NCBI GenBank assembly: GCA_019308625.1
Contig: JAFDHU010000138.1
Span: 1-5,642 of the forward strand
DNA length: 5,642 nt
DNA from: Deltaproteobacteria bacterium
GTDB lineage: Bacteria > Desulfobacterota > Desulfobaccia > Desulfobaccales > 0-14-0-80-60-11
Reading direction: 5' to 3'
Below are positions 5,636 through 5,642 of the stretch, one piece after another. The translations under genes were made by a program, and so were the position numbers. The notes under the pieces were generated by a model. That model saw nothing but the letters and a program-made list of their open reading frames with translations. It searched no databases and had not been told where the DNA came from. Each line of letters starts with the position of its first letter. Positions within the stretch are counted from its first letter, which is position 1.

Positions 5636-5642
5636 ACCAGCG

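Overview
The window is GC-rich bacterial DNA, probably phage or prophage (or a phage-tail-like particle locus). All credible coding runs right to left on the minus strand: a small protein (5261-5624), a 529-residue protein that reads like a phage tail hub/baseplate component (3595-5184), and a very large multidomain tail-fibre-like protein (from 3504 off the left edge). There is no tRNA, rRNA, CRISPR array, integrase or transposase, and nothing identifies the host species. The phage reading rests on protein style and gene order, because no terminase, capsid or tape-measure gene lies inside the window.

The three genes are co-oriented with short gaps (76 and 90 nt) and each has a Shine-Dalgarno sequence 4-5 nt before its ATG, so they look like one operon. 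The small protein would be made first, then the hub-like protein, then the giant fibre. The fibre mixes helical-hairpin segments that resemble pieces of an (alpha/alpha) glycosidase-like toroid with beta-sandwich modules, including one clear LamG (concanavalin-like) domain. This suggests a carbohydrate-binding and perhaps carbohydrate-processing tail appendage. The hub-like protein and the fibre each carry a copy of the same 91-residue beta module (about 42 of 91 positions identical by hand count).

Two of the three genes are broken in the sequence as given. The small gene changes frame near 5435-5447. The fibre changes frame in a G4 run (924-927) and again near 690-715. All three events are in the same sense: one surplus base, or the equivalent loss of two. 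Removing one base at each place restores coherent protein, giving a small protein of about 120 residues and a fibre that continues past the left edge with at least about 1,167 codons in view. Consistent single-base surpluses suggest either base-calling errors or a decaying prophage; programmed frameshifting is less likely.

The intergenic stretch 5185-5260 is very G-rich on the transcribed-sense strand and holds two inverted repeats. The remaining intergenic stretch (3505-3594) shows nothing beyond a ribosome binding site. Long open frames on the plus strand are antisense shadows of the minus-strand genes.
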